From Glycocaulis abyssi (GTDB lineage Bacteria > Pseudomonadota > Alphaproteobacteria > Caulobacterales > Maricaulaceae), in the NCBI RefSeq assembly GCF_041429775.1, contig NZ_CP163421.1, positions 2,195,001 through 2,259,000 on the forward strand: a stretch of DNA of 64,000 nt. The letters are read 5' to 3'. The notes beneath the pieces were generated by a model. That model was not told where the DNA came from and did no database searches. It saw only the letters and a program-made list of their open reading frames with translations. Below are positions 36,228 to 46,556 of this stretch, piece after piece (positions within the stretch are counted from its first letter, which is position 1; every line of letters begins with the position of its first letter). Made by a program: the position numbers and the translations under genes.

Positions 36228-37364
36228 ATGGGTATGGCGTTATCCCATACCCACCCCGGCGCGCAAGAAGCCCAGCCCGTTACCGTGCTGGGCCTGGAAT
36301 CGAGCTGTGATGACAGCGCGGCGGCAATTGTGCGCCTGAACCCTGACGGAAGCACGCAAGTTCTGGCCGAGCGCGTCATCAACCAGAATAGCGATCATGC
36401 CCCCTTTGGCGGTGTGGTGCCGGAGATTGCCGCGCGCAGCCACGCCGAACGCATGGACCATCTCGCCCGCGAGGTGTTGGAGGAGGCGGGGCTAGGCTTT
36501 GACGCGCTCGATGCCATCGCGGCCACCGCCGGTCCCGGCCTCATTGGCGGGGTGATGGCCGCGCTGATGACGGCCAAGGGACTGGCGCTCGGTTCGGGCA
36601 AGCCGCTGATCGCGGTCAATCATCTTGAAGGCCATGCGCTTTCGCCACGCCTTGTTGAACCCCTCCCCTTTCCCTGGCTGCTCCTGCTGGTCTCTGGCGG
36701 GCATACCCAGCTTTTGAGCGTGGAAGGCGTGGGGCATATGACCCGGCTCGGCTCCACCATCGATGACGCGGCGGGCGAAGCCTTCGACAAATCCGCCAAG
36801 GTGCTGGGCCTTGGCTTTCCCGGCGGGCCTGCGCTGGAAAAGCTCGCCGCGCAAGCAACCGACCCGTCACGCTTCCCCCTGCCGCGCATGCTGGCCCACG
36901 ACAAGTCCTGCAATTTCTCGTTCGCGGGCCTGAAAACAGCCGTGAAGCGCAGCTTTGACGCGCTGGACGCACCGGCAGACGCAGACAGAGCCGACCTTGC
37001 CGCCAGCGCTCAGGCCGCCATCGCGGCGCATCTGGCCGAGCGCACGGGCCGGGCGCTCGATCTGTATGCAGAGCAAAATCCTCAAGGCCGGGTGCTGGTC
37101 GCGGCAGGCGGTGTAGCCGCCAACCGGGCGGTACGCGAAGCGCTGGTGAAAGAGGCTGAGGCACGCGGCTTCCGCACGCTCTTCCCGCCCTTGAAATACT
37201 GCACGGACAACGCCGCGATGATTGCGCTGGCGGGCGCAGAGCGTTTGCGCCTCGGTATCACTGATGATCTTACCGTACCGGCCCGCGCGCGCTGGCCGCT
37301 GGATTCCGGTGCAGCCAGTGACGATCCGCTGCTAGGGTCTGGCAAGAAGGGACCAAAGGCATGA
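36228..37364 (+). CDS. tsaD: tRNA N6-adenosine threonylcarbamoyltransferase TsaD
   Basis: Transfers threonylcarbamoyl from TC-AMP to A37 of ANN-decoding tRNAs, working with TsaB/TsaE. The 378-aa protein has the ASKHA ATPase fold: [15 protein letters not shown] near residue 20, the metal-binding HLEGH motif near residue 130, [11 protein letters not shown] near 150 and [13 protein letters not shown] near 225. The start may be 36228 or the ATG two codons later. The next gene, gpsA, overlaps by 4 bp (ATGA). Confidence 0.97.
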   Translation: MGMALSHTHPGAQEAQPVTVLGLESSCDDSAAAIVRLNPDGSTQVLAERVINQNSDHAPFGGVVPEIAARSHAERMDHLAREVLEEAGLGFDALDAIAATAGPGLIGGVMAALMTAKGLALGSGKPLIAVNHLEGHALSPRLVEPLPFPWLLLLVSGGHTQLLSVEGVGHMTRLGSTIDDAAGEAFDKSAKVLGLGFPGGPALEKLAAQATDPSRFPLPRMLAHDKSCNFSFAGLKTAVKRSFDALDAPADADRADLAASAQAAIAAHLAERTGRALDLYAEQNPQGRVLVAAGGVAANRAVREALVKEAEARGFRTLFPPLKYCTDNAAMIALAGAERLRLGITDDLTVPARARWPLDSGAASDDPLLGSGKKGPKA

Positions 37365-38356
37365 GCGCAGGACTGGGCATTATCGGGGCGGGCGCATGGG
37401 GCACGGCGCTGGCGCAGGCAGCCGCGCGCGCCGGCACGCCCTCTATCCTTTGGGCGTTCGAGCCGGAGGTGGCAAAAGCCATCAACGAAACCCGCGAAAA
37501 CCCGGTCTTCCTCAAAGGCGTGACGCTGGATGCAGCCATCCGCGCCACCAATGACGCCGCGGACCTCTCGGCTTGTGATGCCTGGCTAGTCGTCACCCCC
37601 GCCCAGCACATGCGCGCCAGCCTTGAAGCCTTCGGCGCACATCTCAAACCCGGCACGCCGGTCGCCCTGTGCTCGAAAGGCATTGAGCGCGGCACACTCA
37701 AACTGATGAGCGATGTGCTGGCTGAGACCCTGCCAGAGGCCATTCCGGCTGTCCTCTCCGGCCCGTCCTTTGCCGCCGATGTGGCGCGCGGCCTGCCGAC
37801 CGCGGTGACGCTGGCCTGCACCGATGCGGGCGCGGGCGAAAAGCTCATCGCCATGATCGGGTCAGCCAGCTTCCGCCCCTATCTGGCCGATGATCTCATC
37901 GGCGCGGAGATTGGCGGCTCGGTGAAGAATGTGCTCGCCATCGCGGCAGGCATTGTCGAAGGACGCGGGCTTGGCAAGTCGGCCCATGCCGCCCTCATCG
38001 CACGCGGGTTTGCCGAGATGACGCGCCTGGCCGTGGCGCTGGGCGCGCAGCGTGAAACCCTCACCGGGCTTTGCGGGCTGGGTGATCTGGTGCTCACCTG
38101 CTCCTCGCCGCAATCGCGCAACATGTCGTGCGGTCTGGCGCTGGGCCGGGGCGAGGCGCTGGCAGACATCATGGCCGCACGCAATTCGGTGACAGAAGGT
38201 GTCGCCACCGCGCCCGCCGTCATGGAGCTTGCTGCGCGCCATGGTGTCGACATGCCGATCTGTGAGGCCGTGGCGGCGATTGTGGGCGGGAAGGCCAGCG
38301 TCGATGATGCCATCAACGCCCTGCTCTCACGTCCCTTCACCAGCGAGGGCGCGTGA
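37361..38356 (+). CDS. gpsA: NAD(P)-dependent glycerol-3-phosphate dehydrogenase
   Basis: Makes sn-glycerol-3-phosphate from dihydroxyacetone phosphate for phospholipid synthesis. The 331-aa protein has the dinucleotide-binding [12 protein letters not shown] at residues 6-17, the VVTPAQHMR strand, [17 protein letters not shown] near residue 130 and the catalytic-lysine region [12 protein letters not shown] near residue 187. It overlaps tsaD at the start and the Rieske gene at the end, so these three form a tightly coupled operon. Confidence 0.97.
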   Translation: MSAGLGIIGAGAWGTALAQAAARAGTPSILWAFEPEVAKAINETRENPVFLKGVTLDAAIRATNDAADLSACDAWLVVTPAQHMRASLEAFGAHLKPGTPVALCSKGIERGTLKLMSDVLAETLPEAIPAVLSGPSFAADVARGLPTAVTLACTDAGAGEKLIAMIGSASFRPYLADDLIGAEIGGSVKNVLAIAAGIVEGRGLGKSAHAALIARGFAEMTRLAVALGAQRETLTGLCGLGDLVLTCSSPQSRNMSCGLALGRGEALADIMAARNSVTEGVATAPAVMELAARHGVDMPICEAVAAIVGGKASVDDAINALLSRPFTSEGA

Positions 38357-38694
38357 GCATGAGCGATATGCCCCCTCCCGGCACCGTGCTGGGCCGTCTG
38401 GACGCCTTAAGTGATCCCGGTGCCTTCCCGTCAGACTATGAGCCTCTGCCCATATTGCTGGTGCGCAAGGGCGATGACGCCTTTGCCTATGTGAATGTCT
38501 GCCCGCACCAGGGCCGCCCGCTCTGCCTGCCTTCAGGACGGACACTCATCAGCGAGGAAAGCTTCATCGTCTGCCCGTTTCACGGGGCAAGCTTTGCCAT
38601 TGAGAGCGGCGCGTGCACGGGCGGGCCCGCCGGAAAGGCAGGTCTCAAACCTGTGCCGGTGGAAGTGAGAGACGGCGAGATCGTCGCCGCCTGA
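38353..38694 (+). CDS. Rieske [2Fe-2S] domain protein
   Basis: A 113-aa protein, a single Rieske fold of the soluble NirD/ferredoxin type. The cluster ligands are in CPHQG (about residue 51) and CPFHG (about residue 75), and both boxes are complete. The GTG start overlaps the gpsA stop by four bases; an ATG two codons further is an alternative. It probably acts as an electron carrier or a small oxygenase-type ferredoxin; no partner reductase or oxygenase is nearby. Confidence 0.9.
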   Translation: MSMSDMPPPGTVLGRLDALSDPGAFPSDYEPLPILLVRKGDDAFAYVNVCPHQGRPLCLPSGRTLISEESFIVCPFHGASFAIESGACTGGPAGKAGLKPVPVEVRDGEIVAA

Positions 38695-38708
38695 CCACTT
38701 CCTTCTCC

Positions 38709-41700
38709 CTATTCCGCCGAAGCGTTCTGCGCCAGCTCACGCAGCTCGGTCGAGGCAATGGCGATCTTGGAGAGCGTCCACCCGCCAGACGCCGACAATT
38801 GCTCGATCAGATGATCGGTGCGGTCCACCTCATGGGCGTGCGTCACCTGCCAGGAAGAGACCAGCTCGCCGGCCCATTCCTCTGACGGCTCCTCCACCCC
38901 CGCTTTCAGCTTGCCGCCTGCTGCATCGGCGTAGCGGGCAATGGCGGTGGAGATGGCCAGCTGGCTGGCAAACAGATCCTCCACAAGGCGGCGCGTGGCT
39001 AGCCTGTCCCAGTGCTGGTCCGAGGTCAGATAGCTGGCGGCAGAGCGCAAGGGATCGAACCCGAAACGCTCCCCGATGGCATGATAGGTGCGCGCCGCCG
39101 CCGCTAGCGGCCAGCCTGCCCTAGCGGCCAGATCGATAATGTCCGTGGCGGGGATAAGCGGCTGCAGCAGTGCCGTCTCGCCCGCCAGCTTTGCCGGCGC
39201 GCCCTCATCGGTCAGACGCGACCGGCGGCCGGCCACACCGGCCCGCTCATGGCTGGAGAGGATGCTCTCGCCCCATTCGCGCAGCTGGTCAGCGCCTTGC
39301 AGGTAACGCGCGATCATGTCGCCGACCGGCGCGGCCTTGCCCGCTTCCTCGGCGCGGGCGCGCCGGGCGAGCCACACCGTCTGCTTGAAGAGCAGGCGGC
39401 GCACCTCCTGGTGCAGGCTGGTCTGGGCGCTGGCAGACACCTTGTTGTCGAGCGCATTGATCTTCGCGGTCAGATCATCAATGCGGAAAATCTCCCGCGC
39501 CGCGGCAAACGCCTTGGCAATGGCCGGAACATCAGCCCCGCTCAGCTCCAGCGCCCGCTGCAGGAAGTCCGGCCCACCCATATTCACCAGATCATTGGCG
39601 ATGCGCGTCGCTATGATTTCCCGCTTCAGCCTGTGCCCGTCCATGGCATCGGCAAACTTGTGCAGGGCTTTCGGGAAATAGGTGACCAGCGTATCGGTGA
39701 AATGCGGATCGTCCGGCACGTCACAGGCCACGATCTTGTCGAACAGGGCGATCTTCACATAGCTCGTGATGATGGCGATTTCCGGCCGTGAAAGCCCGTC
39801 ATTCTGGTCTTTCAGCCCTCTTATCGTCTCTGTCGATGGCAGGCCCTCAACCGCCCGGTCCAGACGCCCTTCGGCTTCCAGGCTCTCCATGACGCGCTCA
39901 TGCACATCAAGATCCTCCGCCGCCCGGTCACGGGCCAGCGTCAGGGTGAGTGTCTGGTCGTAATTATGGCGCAGCACATGCTCGGCCACATCGTCCGTCA
40001 TGGATTCGAGCAGCTTGTTGCGGTCCTCCCGGCTCATATCGCCCGCACGCATCATCGGATTGAGCAGGATCTTGATATTCACCTCATGGTCGGAGCTGTC
40101 GACACCGGCCGAGTTGTCGATGAAATCACCATTCACGCGGCCACCCTTGCGGGCAAAGGCAATGCGGGAGGCTTGCGTCATGGCAAGGTTTGCTCCTTCG
40201 CCAACCACACAAGCCCTCATCTCTTCGGCATCAACCCGGATGGCGTCGTTATTCTTGTCACCGACCTGATAGTTCTGCTCAGCGGCGGCCTTCACATAGG
40301 TACCGATCCCGCCAAACCACAGAAGTTCCACCTCGGCTTTCAAAAGCGCATGCAACAGCTCGTTTGGCGTCGCGCTCTTGCCTTCAAGCCCGGTCAGACA
40401 GCGTATCTCGTCATTGAGCGGGATGGCTTTGGCAGAGCGCGAGAACACGCCCCCATCCTTCGAGATCAGCTTGGTGTCGTAATCCTGCCAGCTGGAGCGC
40501 TCCATATCGAACAGGCGCTTGCGCTCCTTCCAGCTGGCTTCGACGTCCTGCGGATCAGGATCGATGAAGATGTCGCGATGGTCGAACGCGGCCAGCAGAC
40601 GGATCTGCTTTGAAAGCAGCATGCCATTGCCGAACACATCGCCGGACATGTCACCGACGCCGATAACGGTGAAGGGCTCGTTCTGGATATCCTTGCCCCG
40701 CTCGCGGAAATGGCGCTTGACCGATTCCCACCCGCCGCGCGCGGTGATCGCCATTTTCTTGTGGTCATAGCCAGCAGAGCCGCCCGACGCGAAGGCATCG
40801 CCCAGCCAGAAATCATATTCGTCCGTGGCGACCGCGTTGGCGATATCGGAAAAGCTGGCCGTACCCTTGTCGGCGGCCACCACCAGATACGGGTCTTCCC
40901 CGTCCCAGCGCACCACATCCTTTGGCGGCACCACATTGCCGTCCGCATCAAGATTGTCGGTGATATCAAGAAGCCCGCGCAGGAAGGTGCGGTAGCTCTC
41001 CTTGCCTTCTGCCATGAAGGCATCCCGGTCAGACGGTTTGGGCAATTGTTTGGGATAGAAGCCGCCCTTGGAGCCGACCGGCACAATGACCGCGTTCTTC
41101 ACCTGCTGGGCCTTTACCAGACCCAGAACCTCGGTGCGGAAATCCTCGCGCCGGTCCGACCAGCGAAGTCCGCCGCGCGCAACAGGGCCAAAGCGCAGAT
41201 GCACGCCCTCCGCGCGCGGGCTCCACACGAAAATCTCGCGATAGGGCTTGGGCGCGGGCAGGTCACGCAGCTTGCGGCTGGCGATTTTCAGCGAAATCCA
41301 GGGCTTGGGCTGACCGTCCTTGCCCGTCTGGTAGAAATTGGTGCGCAGCGTGTACTTGATGAGCTTGACCAGCCGGCGCAGCGCCTTGTCATGGTCAAGG
41401 CTGGAGACCGCGTCCAGCTTGCCGCGCAATTCCTTCTCCAGTGCCGCCGATTTTTCCTCACGCGCCTTGTGGTCAAGATCAAGCGAGGGATCAAAGCGCA
41501 GACGGGCAAATTCCAGCAGGCAGCGCGCGATCTCGGGGTGCCCGCTAAGCGCCTCTTCCTGGATGGATTGCGACGGGTCCATGCCCGATTGCTGGCGGTA
41601 GCGCGCGCAGGTGCGCAGGAAAGCCGCCTCGCGCCAGCTCACCCCGATAGCCGGCACCAGCGTGTTGAACCCGTCATCTTCGGTGCGCCCGTCCAGCACG

Positions 41701-43634
41701 GCCAGCACCGCATCCTCAAACAGCGGGGCCAGCGTTTCCAGCTCTGCAAAGGTCCCCGAACGCGCACCTACTTCAAACTCGTGCACCCACAGTGTTTCGC
41801 GTTCCTCGCCCTCACGTGCACGCTGAACCGGATAGCCCGCCTCCGCCTCGACATGCAGGCCGAGATTTTCCAGCACGGGCAGCACCCGCGACAGGGCCAG
41901 CATCTGGCTGCGGCTATAGAGCTTCACGCGCAGATGCGCCTCGTCATCATCGGCGTCGCGATAGACACGCGCCTCGCGCGGCTTGTCAGCCGACAGCCTT
42001 TCAAGCCGCGCAATATCAGCGAGCGCCGCAGCAGGCTCGTAACGCTCGCGATAGCCAGCCGTATAGCCCTCCAGATAGGTGCGTACCGCACGCAGGGAAT
42101 CGGCATCGCCATCGCGGCGCGCCTCGGCTTCCAGCTCGTCTTCCCAGGTGCGCGCCAGCAGCGCGATCTCACGCTCGAGCTCGGCCGGATCGGGCTCTGG
42201 ATGGTTGAAGGGATCAAGACCGATGATGAAGTGGACACGCGCCAGCGCCCCGTCGCCAAACATCGGATAGAAGGCCGACAGACGGCCATTGAAGGCTTTG
42301 CGGATCAGCTCGCCTGCCTCCACCCGCACCCGCGTGTTATAGCGGTCCCGCGGCACGTAGAGCAGAACCGACACGAAGCGGTCAAACTGGTCACGGCGCA
42401 GGAAGAGCCGGGTACGCGGGCGGTCAAACAGGTGCAAAATGCCCTGGCTGATTTTCAGCAAATCCTCTTCAGAGGTCTGGAACAGCTCGTCGCGCGGATA
42501 ATTCTCGACAATGTGCTGGAGCTTTTTCGCCGAGTGCGAGCCGGGTGCCTTGCCCGCCTTGTCCAGCACGCGCCGCACTTTTCGCCGGATCAGCGGGACA
42601 TCGCGCGCCATCTGGTCATAGGCTTCAGCCGTGAACAGGCCGACAAAGCGCGTCTCGCCAACCACCGCACCATCATCGCGGTAGCGCTTGACCCCGATAT
42701 AATCCATGTAGACGCGCCGGTGGACGCGGCTTTTCATATTGGCCTTGGCCACGATCACCGGGCTGGGCGCGCGCAGGAAAGCCTCGATTGCGGGCACGAT
42801 GACCAGCGGCTCGGAGGTACGGCGCAGCACCGTGCGGTCAGGATCGCGCAAAATGCCCTTGCCGCTGTCTTTGAGAATTTCCGGCTCGCGCGAGCGCAGA
42901 TTGCCCGCCTCATCGACATCAAACCCGTAGGCCCGGCAGCCAATGAAGGCGAAATGGTCATCACGCAGCCAGCTCAGGAAGGCGAGCAATTCCTCCACCT
43001 CCTCGCGCGGCGCAAGGGTGTTGGCCGCTTTGAGATGCTCCAGGCATTCATCCATGCGCGCGCGCATGTCGCGCCAGTCCTCGACCGCCTCGCGTACATC
43101 GCTCAAAGTGGCGCTCACCTCGGCTTCCAGCGCCTCGCGGGCTGCCTTGTCGAGCACATCGACATGCACCTGGATCATGGATTCGGCCACGACGCGCCCG
43201 GACCCGTCAGAGCGCTTGCCATCCTCGTCCCGGCGCACCTGCACGATCGGGTGAACCATGGCGAGCACATCAAGGCCCTGTGAGGCGATCTCGCCCATCA
43301 CCGAATCAACCAGGAAGGGCCGGTCCCGCCCGATAACCTCGACGATATCGCGCCCCAGGGGCTTGCCGTCCTTGCCGGTGCCCTCGCGCACGCGCACCTT
43401 GATCTTGTCGCTGGTGCGGGTCGCGGCGAACTCCCAGAAATCCCCGGAAACGGTCAGCGCATCATCAAGCGCAATGCCCTGCAGATCGTCAGAGAGCGAG
43501 TCTTCCCAGACCTGTCCGGCAAAGCTCTCCGCCGCATCATCCAGCGCGCCGAAGCGGGCCTTCCACTGCTTGCGGGCGGCTTTGAGGAACTCATCACGAT
43601 CAAAGGCATGGGCGGAACTGACGACGGCGGTCAT
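38709..43634 (-). CDS. gdhB: NAD-specific glutamate dehydrogenase, 180-kDa class
   Basis: Large catabolic glutamate dehydrogenase (1,641 aa) converting glutamate to 2-oxoglutarate and ammonium with NAD. It has a roughly 700-residue N-terminal regulatory region including ACT-like parts, then the catalytic core (about 730-1250) with GPVARGGLRWSDRREDFRTEVLGL, the substrate-lysine stretch VPVGSKGGFYPKQLP, and GVGDMSGDVFGNGM for nucleotide binding. A long helical C-terminal domain follows. It is a monocistronic-looking gene of full length with no break. This class in Caulobacter serves proline/arginine/histidine catabolism and links to cell division control (GdhZ). It converges with the Rieske gene. 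Confidence 0.96.
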   Translation of the reverse strand: MTAVVSSAHAFDRDEFLKAARKQWKARFGALDDAAESFAGQVWEDSLSDDLQGIALDDALTVSGDFWEFAATRTSDKIKVRVREGTGKDGKPLGRDIVEVIGRDRPFLVDSVMGEIASQGLDVLAMVHPIVQVRRDEDGKRSDGSGRVVAESMIQVHVDVLDKAAREALEAEVSATLSDVREAVEDWRDMRARMDECLEHLKAANTLAPREEVEELLAFLSWLRDDHFAFIGCRAYGFDVDEAGNLRSREPEILKDSGKGILRDPDRTVLRRTSEPLVIVPAIEAFLRAPSPVIVAKANMKSRVHRRVYMDYIGVKRYRDDGAVVGETRFVGLFTAEAYDQMARDVPLIRRKVRRVLDKAGKAPGSHSAKKLQHIVENYPRDELFQTSEEDLLKISQGILHLFDRPRTRLFLRRDQFDRFVSVLLYVPRDRYNTRVRVEAGELIRKAFNGRLSAFYPMFGDGALARVHFIIGLDPFNHPEPDPAELEREIALLARTWEDELEAEARRDGDADSLRAVRTYLEGYTAGYRERYEPAAALADIARLERLSADKPREARVYRDADDDEAHLRVKLYSRSQMLALSRVLPVLENLGLHVEAEAGYPVQRAREGEERETLWVHEFEVGARSGTFAELETLAPLFEDAVLAVLDGRTEDDGFNTLVPAIGVSWREAAFLRTCARYRQQSGMDPSQSIQEEALSGHPEIARCLLEFARLRFDPSLDLDHKAREEKSAALEKELRGKLDAVSSLDHDKALRRLVKLIKYTLRTNFYQTGKDGQPKPWISLKIASRKLRDLPAPKPYREIFVWSPRAEGVHLRFGPVARGGLRWSDRREDFRTEVLGLVKAQQVKNAVIVPVGSKGGFYPKQLPKPSDRDAFMAEGKESYRTFLRGLLDITDNLDADGNVVPPKDVVRWDGEDPYLVVAADKGTASFSDIANAVATDEYDFWLGDAFASGGSAGYDHKKMAITARGGWESVKRHFRERGKDIQNEPFTVIGVGDMSGDVFGNGMLLSKQIRLLAAFDHRDIFIDPDPQDVEASWKERKRLFDMERSSWQDYDTKLISKDGGVFSRSAKAIPLNDEIRCLTGLEGKSATPNELLHALLKAEVELLWFGGIGTYVKAAAEQNYQVGDKNNDAIRVDAEEMRACVVGEGANLAMTQASRIAFARKGGRVNGDFIDNSAGVDSSDHEVNIKILLNPMMRAGDMSREDRNKLLESMTDDVAEHVLRHNYDQTLTLTLARDRAAEDLDVHERVMESLEAEGRLDRAVEGLPSTETIRGLKDQNDGLSRPEIAIITSYVKIALFDKIVACDVPDDPHFTDTLVTYFPKALHKFADAMDGHRLKREIIATRIANDLVNMGGPDFLQRALELSGADVPAIAKAFAAAREIFRIDDLTAKINALDNKVSASAQTSLHQEVRRLLFKQTVWLARRARAEEAGKAAPVGDMIARYLQGADQLREWGESILSSHERAGVAGRRSRLTDEGAPAKLAGETALLQPLIPATDIIDLAARAGWPLAAAARTYHAIGERFGFDPLRSAASYLTSDQHWDRLATRRLVEDLFASQLAISTAIARYADAAGGKLKAGVEEPSEEWAGELVSSWQVTHAHEVDRTDHLIEQLSASGGWTLSKIAIASTELRELAQNASAE

Positions 43635-43840
43635 GCTCGGGGACGCTCCGTTTCAAACAGGCAGGTGCGCACCAGAGCGGCGCGCCGCAAATTATGCTGC
43701 CAGCCTAGCTGCACCGTTGCGCCATTCAAGCGATGAACGCCACTGCCGCATGATGAACACCAAGGCTGGACCAATTGGCGCGCGGTGTGGTTCGTTGCGA
43801 ACCTGAAAACAAGTCCTTTTTCTGCGGAGACTGTCGAAAC

Positions 43841-44530
43841 ATGCCCCACATGCTCATCACCGGCGCCAATCGCGGCATTGGTCTGGAACACACACGCGTG
43901 CTGCTCTCGCGCGGCTGGCATGTCAGCGCGGCCTGCCGCAACCCTGACAAGGCCAGCGATCTGAAGGCGCTTGATCCAGGCGACGGGCGCCTGAAAATCC
44001 TTGCCTATGATGCGGGCAAGGCCGGTGCGGCCGACGCGCTGAAAGCCGAAGTGAGCGGCCCGATCGACATTCTCTTTGCCAATGCGGGCGTATTCGGCCC
44101 CAACGACCAGAGCTTTGGCAATAGCGATTTTGACGCCATCACCCGGACCCTGCAGGTCAATGCCATCGCCCCGCTGAAACTCGCCGAGGCGTTCGCAGAT
44201 CAGGTGGCCAAGTCCCAGCTCAAAGTGATGGCCCTGCAATCAAGCCGCATGGGCTCCATCGCGGACAATACCAGCGGCGGCTACTACGCCTACCGGGCAT
44301 CCAAGGCAGCGCTTAACGCCATCGGCAGGTCGCTGAGCGTTGATCTCAAACCCAAGGGCATCATCACCCTCATCTTCCATCCCGGCTGGGTGAAGACCGA
44401 TATGGGCGGTGCTGGCGGCACGCTGACCGTCAATGAATGCGTGGAAGGCCAGCTTGATCTCATCGCACGCGCCAATCCGGCCATGAATGGCCGCTTCTTC
44501 CATGTCAGCGGCGAAGATCTCGATTGGTAA
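43841..44530 (+). CDS. short-chain dehydrogenase/reductase (C-factor-like paralogue)
   Basis: A 229-aa SDR from the ATG at 43841 (GGAG 12 bases upstream); an extension to 43775 has no homology. The cofactor motif ITGANRGIGLEH is at residues 6-17, NAG in ILFANAGVFG, an active-site Ser in LQSSRMGSI and the catalytic Tyr/Lys in YRASK. HPGWVKTDMGG is the usual C-signal-type motif. It is similar in layout to the SDR at 24853. The gene is followed by a strong but U-poor hairpin (44541-44580). The substrate is unknown. Confidence 0.9.
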   Translation: MPHMLITGANRGIGLEHTRVLLSRGWHVSAACRNPDKASDLKALDPGDGRLKILAYDAGKAGAADALKAEVSGPIDILFANAGVFGPNDQSFGNSDFDAITRTLQVNAIAPLKLAEAFADQVAKSQLKVMALQSSRMGSIADNTSGGYYAYRASKAALNAIGRSLSVDLKPKGIITLIFHPGWVKTDMGGAGGTLTVNECVEGQLDLIARANPAMNGRFFHVSGEDLDW

Positions 44531-44540
44531 AAGGAAAAGC

Positions 44541-44580
44541 GGGCGCTGCCAGACGGGGACAGGACAGTCCGGCAGCGCCC
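44541..44580 (+). terminator. hairpin after SDR gene
   Basis: A perfect 10-bp stem GGGCGCTGCC/GGCAGCGCCC (44541-44550 with 44571-44580) encloses a 20-nt loop and is followed by TTCGGG. The position right after the stop suggests transcription end, but the U-tract is poor. Confidence 0.5.
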
Positions 44581-44724
44581 TTCGGGTCTCACGATGGCAG
44601 GCTGGGGACGCACAAACGGAGACCCGCCTGTCTATACGCCGACCGCACGCAGGCGGATCAGTGGCGGAACAGAAAGCCGGGCAGACGGGTTCTTTAAAGC
44701 ACGTAACGCTCACAGGAGCCCGGC

Positions 44725-44925
44725 ATGACCGGCCACAAACCCCGACCAGTACCGACGCCCAAACCCGTTCCGCCATCAAAACGGCGCCCCCGCAAGTCCG
44801 CCCGTGAAAAGGCGCTCGACGAGGCGCTGGAGGAAAGCTTCCCGGCCTCTGATCCGCCCTCCATAACCCCGCCGGCAAACCGGGAACCGGATGACGGCAG
44901 CCGGGAAAAGCGCACGAAGGATTGA
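44725..44925 (+). CDS. small conserved protein with acidic ALDEALEESFPASDPPS-type motif
   Basis: A 66-aa protein with a clear ribosome-binding site (CAGGAGCCC) seven bases before the ATG. The N-terminus is Pro/Lys/Arg-rich, residues 27-47 form an acidic amphipathic helix followed by FPASDPPSITPP, and the end is charged. I recall this ESFPASDPPS motif as a recurring small hypothetical protein in alphaproteobacteria, often near stress genes, without assigned function. It is likely disordered. There is no partner in the neighbourhood; the IS element begins 116 bp downstream. Confidence 0.7.
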   Translation: MTGHKPRPVPTPKPVPPSKRRPRKSAREKALDEALEESFPASDPPSITPPANREPDDGSREKRTKD

Positions 44926-45041
44926 GGCGCAGGCGGAAATTGCACCCGGTTCACACAAGCAGGTATAATGGCTTGCACGAAAGCTCTGCCTCACGCCGGC
45001 AGACGGAATTCACAAAATTTCGGGATCAGGTCTGAGCGACC

Positions 45042-46323
45042 TGAGAGATAGGTGACGGAACGTACCGGACACATGGGTCACACTTTTGGCTTTGGGCTGG
45101 AGGTGGAGATGCCGTGGAAGGAGTGTTCGGTAATGGATGAGCGTGTTCGGTTTGTCGGCCGTCTTCTGGATGGCGAGAGCATGAGCGAGGTCTGCCGCCA
45201 GTTCGGCATCTCGCGCAAGACCGGCTACAAGATATGGGGCCGCTACAGGCAAGAGGGTCTGGAGGCGCTGTGCGACCGCTCGCGCCGCCCGGTGCGCTAC
45301 GCCAACCAGCTGCCTGACCAGATCGAGCGGCTGATCGTGGAAGCCAAGCGCGAGAAGCCTCACTGGGGCGCCAGGAAGATCCGCGAGTTGCTGGTGCGCA
45401 AGCTGGCCGGTGATGTGCGCATCCCGGCCAGGAGCACCGTCCATGCGGTGCTTGACCGGCACGGCCTGGTCAGCCGGTCGCGCAAGCGGCGCACGGCCAA
45501 CAAGGCCGTGGGCACGGCGCTGTCGCAGGCCTTTGAGCCCAACGATCTGTGGTGCGCCGACTTCAAGGGTGAGTTCAAGCTGGGCGACGGGCGCTATTGT
45601 TACCCCCTGACCGTCACCGACCAGGCCTCGCGCATGATCCTGGTTTGCGAAGCCCTTGAGAGTACCAAGGAGCGGCCCGTCATCGAGACCTTCGTGAGCG
45701 TGTTCAGGGAGCGCGGCCTGCCAGCCGCCATCAGAAGCGATAACGGCCTGCCCTTCGCCAGCCCCAACGGGCTCTACAACCTGTCGCGGCTGTCCGTGCT
45801 CTGGCTCAGGCTCGGCATCGCCATCGAGCGCATCAGGCCCGGCCATCCCCAGCAGAACGGCCGCCACGAGCGCATGCACCGGACCCTGAAGCAGGAAACT
45901 GCCCGCCCGCCGGGCATGAACGCCCTTCAGCAGCAGGCCCGGTTCGACGCATTCGTCAGCGAGTTCAATACAGAACGCCCGCACGAAGCCATCGCCATGA
46001 AGACGCCGGGCGAACTCTACACGCCCGCCTCAAGGCCATGGCAGGGACTGCAGGAGATCGACTACCCCCTCCACGACAAGGACATTCTGGTCACCGCATG
46101 CGGGCGCATCTGCATGCACCGCAAGAAGATCAACATCTCAACCGTGCTCGCCGGCCAGAAACTCGGAATCAAGGAAGTCGACGACGGCATCTGGCTCGTC
46201 AGCTTCATGACCTACGATCTGGGATATATCGACCTGGAACAGAAAACCCTGCAGACTATCGACAACCCGTTCGGCACGCGGGTGTCACCCATGTCTTAGG
46301 TACAATCCGTTACCTATGTCTCC
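45042..46323. mobile_element. IS481-family insertion sequence
   Basis: A single transposase gene lies between imperfect terminal inverted repeats of 42 bp (45042-45083 and 46282-46323) that match at 33 of 42 positions by hand alignment. Total length is about 1.28 kb. The right end lies 20 bp from the 3' end of tRNA-Gly. The transposase stop falls inside the right repeat, as is common for compact IS. I could not identify a clear target-site duplication; the outer ends could shift by a few bases. Confidence 0.85.
45109..46299 (+). CDS. IS481-family transposase
   Basis: A 396-aa DDE transposase that appears intact. An N-terminal helix-turn-helix ([22 protein letters not shown], about residues 24-45) is followed by a second DNA-binding part. 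The rve catalytic core has the first Asp in [10 protein letters not shown], the second in IRSDNGLPF and the Glu in [12 protein letters not shown]. The ATG at 45109 has GGAGGTGGAG directly upstream; an in-frame GTG at 45052 lies inside the inverted repeat. Overall length fits the longer IS481 members. No frameshift is visible, so the element may be active. Confidence 0.93.
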   Translation: MPWKECSVMDERVRFVGRLLDGESMSEVCRQFGISRKTGYKIWGRYRQEGLEALCDRSRRPVRYANQLPDQIERLIVEAKREKPHWGARKIRELLVRKLAGDVRIPARSTVHAVLDRHGLVSRSRKRRTANKAVGTALSQAFEPNDLWCADFKGEFKLGDGRYCYPLTVTDQASRMILVCEALESTKERPVIETFVSVFRERGLPAAIRSDNGLPFASPNGLYNLSRLSVLWLRLGIAIERIRPGHPQQNGRHERMHRTLKQETARPPGMNALQQQARFDAFVSEFNTERPHEAIAMKTPGELYTPASRPWQGLQEIDYPLHDKDILVTACGRICMHRKKINISTVLAGQKLGIKEVDDGIWLVSFMTYDLGYIDLEQKTLQTIDNPFGTRVSPMS

Positions 46324-46343
46324 GGGTCGTACAGTCCGGCAAA

Positions 46344-46418
46344 TGGAGCGGGCGATGAGATTCGAACTCACGACCCTCACCTTGGCAAGGTGATGCTCTA
46401 CCCCTGAGCTACGCCCGC
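46344..46418 (-). tRNA. tRNA-Gly (anticodon GCC)
   Basis: Complete cloverleaf with encoded CCA. Acceptor GCGGGCG/CGCCCGC is perfect with a U discriminator, anticodon stem TCACC/GGTGA with loop TTGCCAA giving GCC, and T arm GTGAG/CTCAT. The IS element starts 20 bp beyond its 3' end. Confidence 0.97.
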
Positions 46419-46556
46419 TCATATGCGTTACCGGGGCTGGCCACTAGGACCAGAGGGCGCGGTATATCGCGCATCGCTGATCGTTTGGCAAGCCTTCACT
46501 GCCGCGTTCAATTCATCTCTTGCATTCGCGCCGCCGGACGGGGCAGGAAGGAGGCC

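Noticed and set aside
40710-43283. 857-codon open frame opposite the glutamate dehydrogenase gene
   Set aside because: Shadow of the GC-rich gdhB coding strand; composition is typical of antisense frames and no domain is seen.
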